A stretch of DNA of 64,000 nt from Corynebacterium gallinarum (GTDB lineage Bacteria > Actinomycetota > Actinomycetes > Mycobacteriales > Mycobacteriaceae), in assembly GCF_014837045.1 (NCBI RefSeq), contig NZ_JACSPR010000007.1, forward strand, positions 62,001 to 126,000, in the 5' to 3' direction. Positions 44,899-54,065 of the stretch are shown here, piece after piece; within the stretch, counting starts at the first letter, position 1, and the number at the start of each line of letters is the position of its first letter. Under the pieces are notes generated by a model that did not search any database, was not told the origin of the DNA, and was given only the letters and a program-made list of their open reading frames with translations. The translations under genes and the position numbers were made by a program.

Positions 44899-46080
44899 GT
44901 GAGATATCCCCGATTGATGGCCCTGACCGCCATCGCCCTGACCGCAACCAATCTGCGCACCGCCATCACGGCCCTCGCGCCACTGGTTCCGGAGATCCAG
45001 GACGATCTGGGGGTCGGGGCCTCGTTGTTCGGCGTGCTGGGGATGATCCCCACCGCCATGTTCGCCATCGCCGCCTTCGCCCTGCCCGGTCTGAAATCGC
45101 GGTTCACCACCTCCCAGCTGCTGATGATGGCGATGCTCATCACTGCTGTCGGGCAGGTCCTCCGCGTACTGGGTGGCCCCACCAGTCTGGTCGGAGGGTC
45201 GGTGCTGGCCTTGTTCGCCATCGGCATCACCAACGCGCTGCTGCCACTGGCCGTGCGGGAGTACTTCCCCAACCGGGTGGGTGCCATGTCCACGACCTAC
45301 CTGACTACCTCCCAGGTAGCCCAGTCGCTGGCCCCGGTGGTGGCGGTCCCCCTCTCCGTGTGGGCGACCCAGATGGGTCTGACCGGGTGGCGGTGGTCCC
45401 TGGGGTCCTGGGCGCTGCTCGGGCTGGTGGCCGCACTGACCTGGCTGCCCCTTCTGACTACCCCGGCACCCCGGACGGGCGTAGCCACCCCGGTGCCGGC
45501 GATGCGGATCCCCGTGTGGAAAACACCGGTCGGGATCGGCCTGGGGTTGATGTTCGGGTTCACCTCGTTCGCCACCTACTCCCTGATGACCTTCCTGCCC
45601 CAGATGGTCACCGACCCCGCCCTGGGTGCGGCCCTGCTCGGCTGGTGGTCGCTGCTGGGCATCCCCCTCAACATCATCGGACCGTGGGTGGCCTCGCGCA
45701 TGCGCAACCCCTACCCCGTCCTGGTCATCTCCTCCATGGTGTTCCTGATCGGCAATGCCGGTCTGTGTTTCGCACCGATGGCCGCACCCTGGTTGTGGAC
45801 CACCCTGTCCGGTCTGGGGCCCCTCGCCTTCACGATGGCGCTGACCCTGATCAATGTGCGGGCACGCACCACCGCGGGTGCTACGGCACTGAGTTCCTTC
45901 GGTCAGGGACTGGCCTACACAATCGCATGCACGGGGCCGTTGCTCACCGGTATCATCGTGGACATCACCGGTGGTTTTTCCATGGTCTTCATTCTCTTTC
46001 TCGTGGCAACAGCATGTGTGCTCGGTGGTGGTTTCTTCGCAACCCGTCAGGTTCATGTGGAAGACCAGGCAAGAGACTAG
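44899..46080 (+). CDS. MFS transporter, CynX/NimT-like
   Basis: The 393-residue carrier has 12 hydrophobic helices. The first (PRLMALTAIALTATNLRTAI) shows the NLRTAI pattern also present in the MFS protein at 11059-12312, so the two belong to the same branch. GTG at 44899 is used: TACGAT lies 8 bases upstream and no usable ribosome binding site is placed correctly, which suggests a leaderless transcript. The frame open to 44854 would overlap pgi. The substrate is unknown. A DUF1707 gene follows after 9 bp. Confidence 0.83.
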   Translation: MRYPRLMALTAIALTATNLRTAITALAPLVPEIQDDLGVGASLFGVLGMIPTAMFAIAAFALPGLKSRFTTSQLLMMAMLITAVGQVLRVLGGPTSLVGGSVLALFAIGITNALLPLAVREYFPNRVGAMSTTYLTTSQVAQSLAPVVAVPLSVWATQMGLTGWRWSLGSWALLGLVAALTWLPLLTTPAPRTGVATPVPAMRIPVWKTPVGIGLGLMFGFTSFATYSLMTFLPQMVTDPALGAALLGWWSLLGIPLNIIGPWVASRMRNPYPVLVISSMVFLIGNAGLCFAPMAAPWLWTTLSGLGPLAFTMALTLINVRARTTAGATALSSFGQGLAYTIACTGPLLTGIIVDITGGFSMVFILFLVATACVLGGGFFATRQVHVEDQARD

Positions 46081-46089
46081 GAGTTTCCC

Positions 46090-46515
46090 GTGGGTTCAAA
46101 AGACAGCCGTCTCAATTCTTATGACAGGACCGCTGCCAGGCGTACGCTCGATCTGCATCTGAAGAACGGCAGGCTGACCGCCGAGGAGCATGAGACCAAG
46201 AAGCTCCTGATCGCGGTGGCAGATGACATCACTGACCTGGAACGGATCTTCAAGGATCTGGGTGACATGCCCCGGACCACCCGCCCGCCCAGTGCTTTCC
46301 AGCAGGTGCGCGGGCGTCAGTTGTCCACCCTGGATATCGTCTGTCTCGCCGTATTCTTCGTGTTTATGGGGATCATCCGTTTTGTCTTCCATGTGGAATG
46401 GCACATGTTCGCATTCTTCGGGATTTTCCTGGTCCCCATGATTCCCCGCCTCATTGTGGATATGAGGCGGGAGGAGGAGATCGTCTATTACGAGTCTGAA
46501 AGTAGGAATAAGTGA
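46090..46515 (+). CDS. DUF1707-domain small membrane protein
   Basis: The 141-residue protein begins with a DUF1707 domain (YDRTAARRTLDLHLKNGRLT, then EEHETKKLLIAVADDITDLE), a short helical module common in actinobacteria. Two hydrophobic segments follow (TLDIVCLAVFFVFMGIIRFV and MFAFFGIFLVPMIPRLIV). AGGAG is 6 bases before the GTG start. The stop overlaps the DedA start (GTGA), so MFS, DUF1707 and DedA genes appear to be one transcript. The function is unknown. Confidence 0.8.
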   Translation: MGSKDSRLNSYDRTAARRTLDLHLKNGRLTAEEHETKKLLIAVADDITDLERIFKDLGDMPRTTRPPSAFQQVRGRQLSTLDIVCLAVFFVFMGIIRFVFHVEWHMFAFFGIFLVPMIPRLIVDMRREEEIVYYESESRNK

Positions 46516-47237
46516 TCATTGATTGGGTCATCCGCGTCATGGAGGCGCTCGGAGCGCCGGGCGTGGGAATCGCTGTCTTCCTGGAGAACGTCTTCCCGCC
46601 GATACCCAGTGAATTGGTCCTCCCCCTGGCAGGTTTCACCGCCTCCCAGGGGGAATTCAACGTGTGGGCGGCATTGATCGCTTCGGTGATCGGTTCTGTC
46701 TCCGGTGCGTATCTGCTGTACTACGTCGGACAGGCCTTCGGTGCGGAGCGCCTGCGACGGATCGCCGACTGGATGTGGCTGGTGGAGGCCAAGGATGTCG
46801 ATGACGCCCTGGCCTGGTTCGACAAGTACGGCACCTGGTCGGTGTTCTTCGGGCGTCTGGTCCCCGGTGTGCGCAGTCTCATCTCCATCCCGGCGGGCAT
46901 CGACCGCATGAATCCCCTCGTCTTCGGTGCCCTGACCACGGTGGGCTCCCTCCTCTGGAACACCATCCTGATCTGGGCCGGTGTGTGGCTGGGTGAGGAG
47001 TGGGAGACGGTGACCCGCGCCTTCGAGAGTTATTCCTCCGTGGTCTATGTCCTCATCGCGCTGGTGCTCGTCGGCGTGGTCCTGTACCTGCTGAGGCGAC
47101 ACAACAAACGCCTCAGGAAAGACCCGACGGGGGAATCCACTGACACCACCACCGAAGGAACCACGGGGGATGCCGTGACCGATCCCACCGGAGGGTCCTC
47201 CGATTCCGGTGCCGGGTCCACCCGCCGGCAGCGGTAG
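46512..47237 (+). CDS. DedA-family membrane protein
   Basis: The 241-residue protein belongs to the DedA/SNARE-associated family of lipid scramblases/flippases and transport-linked membrane proteins. It has IAVFLENVFPPIPSELVLPL at the N-terminus (the conserved ExxxPxxPxE-type motif) and VFFGRLVPGVRSLISIPAGI (the FxGRxxPxxR motif), with about 5 hydrophobic segments. The last ~50 residues are a hydrophilic Thr/Gly/Ser-rich tail ending in TRRQR. Members in other bacteria recycle undecaprenyl phosphate or phosphatidylethanolamine; which lipid is used here is unknown. Confidence 0.88.
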   Translation: MIIDWVIRVMEALGAPGVGIAVFLENVFPPIPSELVLPLAGFTASQGEFNVWAALIASVIGSVSGAYLLYYVGQAFGAERLRRIADWMWLVEAKDVDDALAWFDKYGTWSVFFGRLVPGVRSLISIPAGIDRMNPLVFGALTTVGSLLWNTILIWAGVWLGEEWETVTRAFESYSSVVYVLIALVLVGVVLYLLRRHNKRLRKDPTGESTDTTTEGTTGDAVTDPTGGSSDSGAGSTRRQR

Positions 47238-47249
47238 ATCCCGGGGGAT

Positions 47250-47663
47250 CTACAACCTGATCATCGGTTCATAACCGACGGGGATGCGGTCATTGTCCAC
47301 GATGTGCTTGCCGAAGGGGAAGCAGGTCACGGGGATCATCTTGATGTTGGCGATGGCCAGGGGGATACCGATGATGGTGATGGCCTGGGCCGCGGCGGTG
47401 GTGATGTGGCCGATGGCCAGCCACAGTCCGGCGACGATGAACCAGATGACGTTGGAGATCGCGGACAGACCATTGCCACCATGGGTCTTGCGGACCACGG
47501 TCCGGCCGAATGGCCACAGTGCGTAGTTGGCCATGCGGAAACTCGCGATGCCCGCCGGGATGGTCACGATGAAGATGCAGGCGATGACGCCGAACAGGAC
47601 ATACCCGAGGGCCAGCCAGATGCCACCGAAGAGTAACCAGATGATGTTCAGGAGGAGTCTCAT
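47250..47663 (-). CDS. YccF-family membrane protein
   Basis: The ~137-residue protein has two YccF domains in tandem (MRLLLNIIWLLFGGIWLALG and LSAISNVIWFIVAGLWLAIG), each with the N-x-I/L-W-x-L/I-x-x-G-x-W pattern and a short loop with PFGR / PFGK. ATG at 47663 overlaps the stop of the DNA glycosylase gene (ATGA). TACTAT also lies 7 bases before it, so it could be expressed both by coupling and from its own leaderless transcript. The function of the family is unknown. Confidence 0.83.
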   Translation of the reverse strand: MRLLLNIIWLLFGGIWLALGYVLFGVIACIFIVTIPAGIASFRMANYALWPFGRTVVRKTHGGNGLSAISNVIWFIVAGLWLAIGHITTAAAQAITIIGIPLAIANIKMIPVTCFPFGKHIVDNDRIPVGYEPMIRL

Positions 47664-48442
47664 GGGCCCGATAGTAGTGGCTGGCAGCGCGGGCACCACC
47701 AGATGATCCGATCCCCCAGCTCAGCGTTGACGATGCGGGTTCCACAGCGTCGGCAGGGCTTGTTGTTGCGCCCGAAGACATAGCTGGATTCCCCGGCGCG
47801 GCGGACCCCGGTGGTCACCCGGATCGGCGAATTGCGGTTCTCCCACATCAAGCGACGGGTGAGGTGGAGGGTCCTGTCGATGTCCACCAGGGCCACCGGT
47901 GTGGCGGGGTGGACACCCATGAGGAAGCAGATCTCGGCGCGGTACTCATTGCCCACCCCTGCCAGGTTGGACTGGTCGAGCAGTGCCTCACCGATGGGGC
48001 GTGTCGGGCGGGCGAGGATATTGGCCTTCGCCTGCTCCAGGTCGAATTCGGGGGCCAGGACATCAGGGCCGAGGTAGGCCACCCGGTCGGGGTAGTCGCT
48101 GATGTGGAAGACCTTGACAAAGCCCAGTGAATGCCCGACCACCTCGATGGTCTCCTCCCCAGACAGGTCGAGGACGACGCGGGCGGTGTGGCCGGGTTTG
48201 CGCCACCGGTCACCCTTGCGGTGGATGGACCAGGTGCCCTCCATCTTGAGGTGGGTGTGCAGGATCTCCTCACCGAACTGCATGAACAGGTGCTTGCCGT
48301 ACGGCCAGACCCGGTGCACGGTACGCCCGGTGAAATCATGCAGTGCCACCGACGGCACACGCAGCGAGGTGGCCAGCACCTCCCGCCCCCTCATGAACTG
48401 GAGGCGGCGGGACAACTGGAATACGGAATCACCCTCTGGCAT
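47660..48442 (-). CDS. nei: Fpg/Nei-family DNA glycosylase (Nei2-like)
   Basis: This base-excision enzyme removes oxidised pyrimidines and nicks the DNA. The catalytic N-terminus is PEGD (after Met removal, Pro2 as Schiff-base nucleophile, Glu3). The H2TH region includes IGEALLDQSNLAGVGNEYRA. The C-terminal zinc finger is CRRCGTRIVNAELGDRIIWW followed by CPRC. The 260-residue length is normal. lhr lies immediately upstream on the same strand (9 bp), and lhr and nei are also adjacent in mycobacteria. The YccF gene overlaps downstream. Confidence 0.93.
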   Translation of the reverse strand: MPEGDSVFQLSRRLQFMRGREVLATSLRVPSVALHDFTGRTVHRVWPYGKHLFMQFGEEILHTHLKMEGTWSIHRKGDRWRKPGHTARVVLDLSGEETIEVVGHSLGFVKVFHISDYPDRVAYLGPDVLAPEFDLEQAKANILARPTRPIGEALLDQSNLAGVGNEYRAEICFLMGVHPATPVALVDIDRTLHLTRRLMWENRNSPIRVTTGVRRAGESSYVFGRNNKPCRRCGTRIVNAELGDRIIWWCPRCQPLLSGP

Positions 48443-48451
48443 GTCTTCAGG

Positions 48452-51400
48452 TTAACGCCGTCCGAAGCCACCGCGAAAAGGCCTGTTGTTCCCGCGTTGG
48501 TAGGGCGATCCCCCAGGCGATCGCCCCGGTGGGTCGAAGGGGATGGGATCGTCGAAGGACAGGGTTTCATCATCGGCCTGTGGGGGCAGGCCCGGCACCG
48601 GGGGTGCGTCGACCATGGCGCGCGAACCCACGCTCCGTCCCCCTGCGCGCGTGTCCTGCGCTGGCGTCGCCCCCGACCTGAACCGCATGCCGCGCGGCGT
48701 GATGGAGGCGCCCGCGGCGCGGAAGGCTGGCAGGTGGGGGGACTCGAAGACGGATTCGCCGTTGATCTTCTCCACCACCAGTTTCTCCTGGGTGGCGAGT
48801 GCCCGGGCGACATGAGCGATCTCCTCGGTGAACAGGGTCAGTGTGCGCCCGCCGCGGGTGAGGTGGGCCAGCAGCAGTCCGTCGGCGATGACCACGGTGG
48901 CACCGGCTGCCCGGCTGGGTCCCTGTTCAGGCCACGGCAGGGCGGCACCATAGGGGTTGGCGGGATCGGCAGCGGCGATGAGGTAGACCTCGGGGTCGGT
49001 GGTGCCGGAGGGCCAGCCCTCCACATCCGGGGAGTCATCCAGGCCACGGAGGCGGTCGATGATGGCCGGGGTGGAGAACTGTGCCGCGCCGAGGCCCTCG
49101 ATGAGATAACCGCGCATGGCCTTGCCGCTCTCCTCGAATCCGGAGAGCACCTTGTAGGCCAGGGCGAAACCACCGATGACATCCTCGGCTACCACACTGC
49201 CCCGGGTGACCACACCGTAGCGGTCCAGCCACGCCTCACCGTGGGCGAGTGACCGGGTGGTGGCATCGAGTGCCGGGCGCACCGACAGCGACCACCGCCC
49301 CCGCATATCCGGTGGTGAGGATTCCGTCTGGGCGAAGGAGGTGCGTCCCATCCGCAGCCTGGAGCGGTTGGGGCGTCGTTTGGCGCGGTGGGCGGTGGTG
49401 CCGGAGGCCAGCCGCGCGCGGATCGGGGCGAAGGAATCCGGGCTGACCAAACCGGCCTCCACCAGACCCCAGAGCGCCTCGCGCAGCTGCTCCGGGGAGA
49501 TGCGTCCGGTGATCAGGCCCAGATCCTCACCGGTGACATCGGCGAGGATGTCCGCGAACCGGAACCCACCACCGGGGGCAAGCACCTCGAGCACGGATTC
49601 CTGCAGCGCGGTCAACCCGGTGGTCACCGGTTCCGGCATGAGCTGGGCGGCGTAGTCTGCGGGCAGCAGCATGATCCACGGATCCTGCGACCCGGCCTGC
49701 CCCGCGCCGACCACCAGCACCTCCCCGCTGGCAGTGAGTTCATCCAGGTGTAACGGGGTGTAGTCCCCCACCCGGCGCGGCAGCACGAGATCCTCCCACG
49801 CGCTGGCCGGCAGACGGACCCCGGCGAGCTGTTCGATGACGGCGAAGGTGCCGTCGACACCGCGCAGGGTGGGATGCTTGTCGACGCCGGCCACCTGCTG
49901 CCAGTCCAGCAGGAACCGGGCGAACGCGGACTGGGAGACCGGCTTGGTCTGTTGGCGCGCGATCGCCAGGCTCCGGCTGCGGATGCGGCGCAGCACCTCG
50001 GTGGCGCAGTATTCCTGTTCCTGCACACCCTGCCGGTAGCGGCCCTGCACCACGTCGGCGTTGCGCAGCGCGGTGTGGGCGGTGGCGATACCCAGGCCGA
50101 AGGCATCGGCCAGGTCCTGCGCCACGAAGGGGCCACGGGTGCGCACCCACCGGTTGACCAGCTGTTCGAGGGCGTCGGTGATGGTCTCCACCTGGGCGGG
50201 CACGCCGGGTGGGACGGGCACCCCGAGGGCGTCGCGAAGCAGCGGGGCGTCGAGCACCTGAGCCAGGTGCGGGCGTCCGTTGATGCGCACCGTCATCGCA
50301 CGGTCGCCCAGGTCCGGGTCGTCGAAACTGATGTGCTCGCCCAGTTCCTCCAGGGGGATGGGCCCCAGGATGCGCAGGCTGTCGGCCAGTTCCTCATTGT
50401 TGCGGGCCCGACGCTCACCCTTTCGCTGCAGCTGGGTGTGGATCTCCTCGATGACATCAGGGTCCAGCAGCTGACGCAGCTCCACCTCACCGAGCAGCTT
50501 CGCCAGCAGCGAGGGGTCCAACGCGAGTGCCGCGGCGCGTTTCTCCGCCAGGGGGGAATCCCCCTCGTACATGAAGGCACCGGTGTAATTGAACAGCAGC
50601 GAGGAGGAGAACGGACTCGGCTGCTGGGTGGTCACCTCGGCGATGCGCACCTTGCGCAGCTGCAGATCCCCCACCAACTCCTTCAGGGCGGGCAGATCAT
50701 AGACATCCTGGAGGCACTCACGCACCGTCTCCAGGATGATCGGGAAACTCGGGTACTTCCGGGCCACGTCCAGCAGCTGGGCCGCCCGTTGGCGCTGCTG
50801 CCACAGGGGTGCGCGTTTACCCGGATTACGGCGTGGCAGCAGCAGGGCACGCGCCGCACATTCCCGGAACCTACTGGCGAACAGCGCCGAGTTACCGACC
50901 TGCTCGGTGACGGTCTTCTCCACCTCATCGGCGTCGAACATGAACAGTGATGCAGCGGGTTCCTCATCACCCTCCGGCAGGCGCAGCACGATGCCGTCAT
51001 CACCGGCCACCGCCTGGGCGTCCATCCCAGTGAGCTCCGCGATTCTCGCCCCGATGGCCAGGGCCCACGCGGCGTTGACACCGCGGCCGTAGGGGGTGTG
51101 CAGGACAATGCGCCAGTCCCCCAGCTCATCCTTGAACCGCTCCAGCACGAGCGTCTTCTCATCGGGCAGGATGCCGGTGGCCTCCTCCTGTTCACGCAGG
51201 TAGGTCACCAGGTTGTCATGGGCCCACCCCTCCAGTCCGGAGGTGGTGGGATCGGCGAGAACCCGGCGTCGATAAGCACCCAGGGCGCGGCCCAGCTCGG
51301 CGGGCCGACCCGCCTGGTCACCGGTCCAGAAGGGCAACCTGCCCGTATGCCCCGGCGCGGGCGTGACCAGCACCTGATCACGCGTGATCTCCTCGATGCG

Positions 51401-53224
51401 CCAACTCGACGCACCGAGGGTGAACACATCACCCACCCGCGATTCATAGACCATCTCCTCATCGAGTTCACCCACGCGCCGGGGCGTGCCCTCCCCGCCC
51501 ATGAGGAACACACCGAACATGCCGCGGTCCGGGATGGTGCCACCACTGGTCACCGCGACCCGCTGCGCGCCGGGGCGCCCCTCGAGCATGCCGGAAACCC
51601 GGTCGAAGACCACGCGCGGGCGCAGCTCGGCGAAATCCGTCGACGGATAGACACCACTGACCAGGTCAATCACCGAGTCGAAGACATCCCGGTCCAGCTC
51701 GCGGTAGGGGTACGCGCGGCGGACAGTGTCGAACCAGTCATCGACGTGGGCATCCGTGATCGCGGTGGCCGCCACGGTCTGCTGCGCCAGCACATCCAGC
51801 GCATTCATGGGCACCTTCAGCTCCTCGATCAGCCCCTGCGTCATCCGCTCGACGGTGATCGCGGTCTGGACCAGGTCGGAGCGGTGCTTGGGGTAGAAGG
51901 AGCCTGTCGACGTCGCACCCACCGAGTGCCCGGCGCGGCCAACGCGCTGCAGCCCGCTGGCCACCGACGGGGGCGACTCCACCTGCACGACCAGGTCGAC
52001 GGCACCCATGTCGATGCCGAGTTCCAGGGAGGAGGTGGCCACCACCGCCTTGAGGGTGCCCTCCTTGAGCATGGTCTCGGTCATGGCGCGTTCATCCTTG
52101 GATACCGAACCGTGGTGGGCACGCGCGATCACCGCCGGGGCCTGCCCCACCTCATCGGCGGAGACCATCACCTGCGCCGGCGGGCGACGGCGCTCCGCGG
52201 ACAGCGACTCCGGATCGTGCTCCAGGGCCCAGATCTCATTGAGACGGCTGGTCAGGCGTTCTGCCGTGCGACGCGAATTGACGAACACCAGGGTGGACCT
52301 GGCCGACATCACCTGGTTGTACACCTGATGCTCGATGAACGGCCAGATGGAACCCTGCGTGGGCAGGGCGGATTCCGCCTCACCGGGGCCGGCCAGACCG
52401 AGGGGATCATCAATGACGTATTCACCGATGGTGGATCCCGGTTCCTGCACGGGCAGATCCGACATGTCCTCCACTGGGACGGTGACGGTGAGAGCCCACT
52501 TCTTCTCCGAGGGTGGGGCCACAATGGTCACAGGACGGTCCCCACCGAGGAACTGTGCAACACGTTCCAGGGGCCGGACCGTGGCGGACAGGCCAACACG
52601 CTGGATCGGCCGGGCAACGAGTTTCTCCAGGCGTTCCAGGGTCAGTGCCAGGTGCACACCGCGTTTGGTGCCCGCCATCGCGTGGATCTCATCGATGATC
52701 ACCACATCCACATCCTTGAGGATGGCCCCGGCCTTCGAGGTGAGCATGAGGTAGGCGGATTCCGGGGTGGTGATGAGGATGTCCGGGGGTTTGCGCACCT
52801 GGCGGGTCCGCTCGGCGGCAGGGGTGTCGCCCGAACGGACACCGACGGTGATGTTGGGCACATCCAGCCCCATGCGGGAGGCGGTGCGGGCGATGCCGGT
52901 CAGGGGTGCCCGGAGGTTATTCTCGATATCCACACCCAGCGCCTTCAGGGGCGAGATGTAGAGCACCTTGACGTGACGCCCCTCCACCGGGGTGGGGCTG
53001 CCGGTGTCCAGAACCGTCTGACCTGTCTGTTCCACCAGCGAGTTCAGTGCCCACAGGAAGGCCGCGAGGGTTTTACCGGAACCGGTGGGTGCCACCACGA
53101 GGGCGTTCTCCCCATCGGCCACCGCGCGCCAGGTCCCCTCCTGCACGGGGGTGGGGGCTTCGAAGACGTCCCGGAACCACTCCGACACCTGGGGACGGAA
53201 CCTGGAGAGAATGCTGTTGGCCAT
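48452..53224 (-). CDS. lhr: Lhr large helicase-related protein
   Basis: Lhr is a 1,590-residue superfamily 2 DNA helicase that moves 3'-5' on ssDNA and unwinds RNA:DNA hybrids in mycobacteria. Walker A is ALVVAPTGSGKTLAAFLWAL near residue 48, motif II VVIIDEIHAMAGTKRGVHL, motif III VGLSATVRPLERVAQ and motif VI QRVGRAGHSVGATS. The Lhr-specific C-terminal region (winged helices, beta barrel and an uncharacterised tail) makes up the remaining ~1,100 residues and ends in a Gly/Arg-rich stretch (PFRGGFGRR). ATG at 53224 has TTACAT 6 bases upstream. The longer frame to 53260 overlaps the divergent cysQ start. It is followed by nei. Confidence 0.95.
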   Translation of the reverse strand: MANSILSRFRPQVSEWFRDVFEAPTPVQEGTWRAVADGENALVVAPTGSGKTLAAFLWALNSLVEQTGQTVLDTGSPTPVEGRHVKVLYISPLKALGVDIENNLRAPLTGIARTASRMGLDVPNITVGVRSGDTPAAERTRQVRKPPDILITTPESAYLMLTSKAGAILKDVDVVIIDEIHAMAGTKRGVHLALTLERLEKLVARPIQRVGLSATVRPLERVAQFLGGDRPVTIVAPPSEKKWALTVTVPVEDMSDLPVQEPGSTIGEYVIDDPLGLAGPGEAESALPTQGSIWPFIEHQVYNQVMSARSTLVFVNSRRTAERLTSRLNEIWALEHDPESLSAERRRPPAQVMVSADEVGQAPAVIARAHHGSVSKDERAMTETMLKEGTLKAVVATSSLELGIDMGAVDLVVQVESPPSVASGLQRVGRAGHSVGATSTGSFYPKHRSDLVQTAITVERMTQGLIEELKVPMNALDVLAQQTVAATAITDAHVDDWFDTVRRAYPYRELDRDVFDSVIDLVSGVYPSTDFAELRPRVVFDRVSGMLEGRPGAQRVAVTSGGTIPDRGMFGVFLMGGEGTPRRVGELDEEMVYESRVGDVFTLGASSWRIEEITRDQVLVTPAPGHTGRLPFWTGDQAGRPAELGRALGAYRRRVLADPTTSGLEGWAHDNLVTYLREQEEATGILPDEKTLVLERFKDELGDWRIVLHTPYGRGVNAAWALAIGARIAELTGMDAQAVAGDDGIVLRLPEGDEEPAASLFMFDADEVEKTVTEQVGNSALFASRFRECAARALLLPRRNPGKRAPLWQQRQRAAQLLDVARKYPSFPIILETVRECLQDVYDLPALKELVGDLQLRKVRIAEVTTQQPSPFSSSLLFNYTGAFMYEGDSPLAEKRAAALALDPSLLAKLLGEVELRQLLDPDVIEEIHTQLQRKGERRARNNEELADSLRILGPIPLEELGEHISFDDPDLGDRAMTVRINGRPHLAQVLDAPLLRDALGVPVPPGVPAQVETITDALEQLVNRWVRTRGPFVAQDLADAFGLGIATAHTALRNADVVQGRYRQGVQEQEYCATEVLRRIRSRSLAIARQQTKPVSQSAFARFLLDWQQVAGVDKHPTLRGVDGTFAVIEQLAGVRLPASAWEDLVLPRRVGDYTPLHLDELTASGEVLVVGAGQAGSQDPWIMLLPADYAAQLMPEPVTTGLTALQESVLEVLAPGGGFRFADILADVTGEDLGLITGRISPEQLREALWGLVEAGLVSPDSFAPIRARLASGTTAHRAKRRPNRSRLRMGRTSFAQTESSPPDMRGRWSLSVRPALDATTRSLAHGEAWLDRYGVVTRGSVVAEDVIGGFALAYKVLSGFEESGKAMRGYLIEGLGAAQFSTPAIIDRLRGLDDSPDVEGWPSGTTDPEVYLIAAADPANPYGAALPWPEQGPSRAAGATVVIADGLLLAHLTRGGRTLTLFTEEIAHVARALATQEKLVVEKINGESVFESPHLPAFRAAGASITPRGMRFRSGATPAQDTRAGGRSVGSRAMVDAPPVPGLPPQADDETLSFDDPIPFDPPGRSPGGSPYQRGNNRPFRGGFGRR

Positions 53225-53258
53225 GCCCCAATGTAACCAAAAGTCTAGAATCAGTGTC
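53225..53258. promoter_or_regulatory. Compact divergent promoter pair lhr/cysQ
   Basis: Only 34 bp separate the two start codons. TAGAAT at 53246-53251 (plus) lies 7 bases before the cysQ ATG, and TTACAT on the minus strand (53231-53236) lies 6 bases before the lhr ATG. Both transcripts are therefore probably leaderless, and each -35 region must lie inside the other gene's promoter or coding sequence. Confidence 0.6.
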
Positions 53259-54017
53259 ATGACTGCTCAGATCAATGATTCCATGCTGACCAAGCGCCTG
53301 GCGCAGGGAACCGGTGAAATTCTCAAGGGTGTCCGCAATGTGGGTGTGCTGCGGGGACGCAACCTCGGTGATGCCGGTGATGACCTGGCCCAGAACTGGA
53401 TCGCCCGGGTTCTGGAGCAGCACCGCCCCGATGACGGTTTCCTCTCCGAGGAGGCCGCCGACAACCTGGAACGTCTGAACAAGAACCGCGTCTGGATCAT
53501 CGATCCCCTGGACGGCACCAAGGAATTTGCCACGGGACGTCAGGACTGGGCGGTCCACATCGCACTCGTGGAGGACGGCATCCCCACCCACGCCGCCGTC
53601 GGCCTGCCCGACCTGGGTGTGGTCTTCCACTCCGCCGATGCCCGTGCGGTCTCCGGCCCCTTCTCCCGGAAGGTCGCCATCTCCCACAACCGTCCCCCAC
53701 AGGTGGCGGAACATATCGCCGAGCAGCTCGGCTTCGACACCGAGGCCATGGGCTCCGCCGGCGCGAAAGCCATGCACGTCCTGCTCGGTGACTACGATGC
53801 CTACATCCACGCCGGTGGCATGTACGAATGGGACTCCGCCGCCCCGGTGGGTGTGTGCAAGGCCGCCGGCCTCCACTGCTCCCGCCTCGACGGCTCCGAA
53901 CTGACCTACAACCACAAGGACACCTTCCTGCCCGACGTGCTCATCTGCCGCCCGGAGCTGGCCGATGAGATCCTCGAATTGGCCGCGAAATACCGCGAGG
54001 AGAACGGGGCCTACTAG
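53259..54017 (+). CDS. cysQ: Inositol monophosphatase-family phosphatase, CysQ-like
   Basis: The 252-residue Mg-dependent phosphatase likely removes the 3' phosphate of PAP/PAPS in sulfate assimilation. The metal sites are GFLSEEAADNLERLN and WIIDPLDGTKEFATGRQDWA, whose DPLDGTKEF is the IMPase/CysQ signature. GGMYEWDSAAPVGVCKAAGL gives the third metal Asp. An IMPase specificity for inositol-phosphate is possible. The start ATG is that with the -10 element 7 bases upstream. thyA follows after 48 bp with its own -10. Confidence 0.9.
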   Translation: MTAQINDSMLTKRLAQGTGEILKGVRNVGVLRGRNLGDAGDDLAQNWIARVLEQHRPDDGFLSEEAADNLERLNKNRVWIIDPLDGTKEFATGRQDWAVHIALVEDGIPTHAAVGLPDLGVVFHSADARAVSGPFSRKVAISHNRPPQVAEHIAEQLGFDTEAMGSAGAKAMHVLLGDYDAYIHAGGMYEWDSAAPVGVCKAAGLHCSRLDGSELTYNHKDTFLPDVLICRPELADEILELAAKYREENGAY

Positions 54018-54051
54018 TTCGGCTGGGCTTTTGCCTCTGCGCTCCGGCGGT

Positions 54052-54065
54052 TACACTCGGGAATC
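54052..54065 (+). promoter_or_regulatory. -10 element for thyA transcript
   Basis: TACACT at 54052-54057 is 8 bases before the thyA ATG, and no ribosome binding site is seen. The thyA-dfrA-mrx1 group can thus have its own leaderless transcript. Confidence 0.5.

Noticed and set aside
51098..53236. 712-residue plus-strand frame inside lhr
   Set aside because: It is antisense to well-supported helicase motifs and has typical shadow composition.
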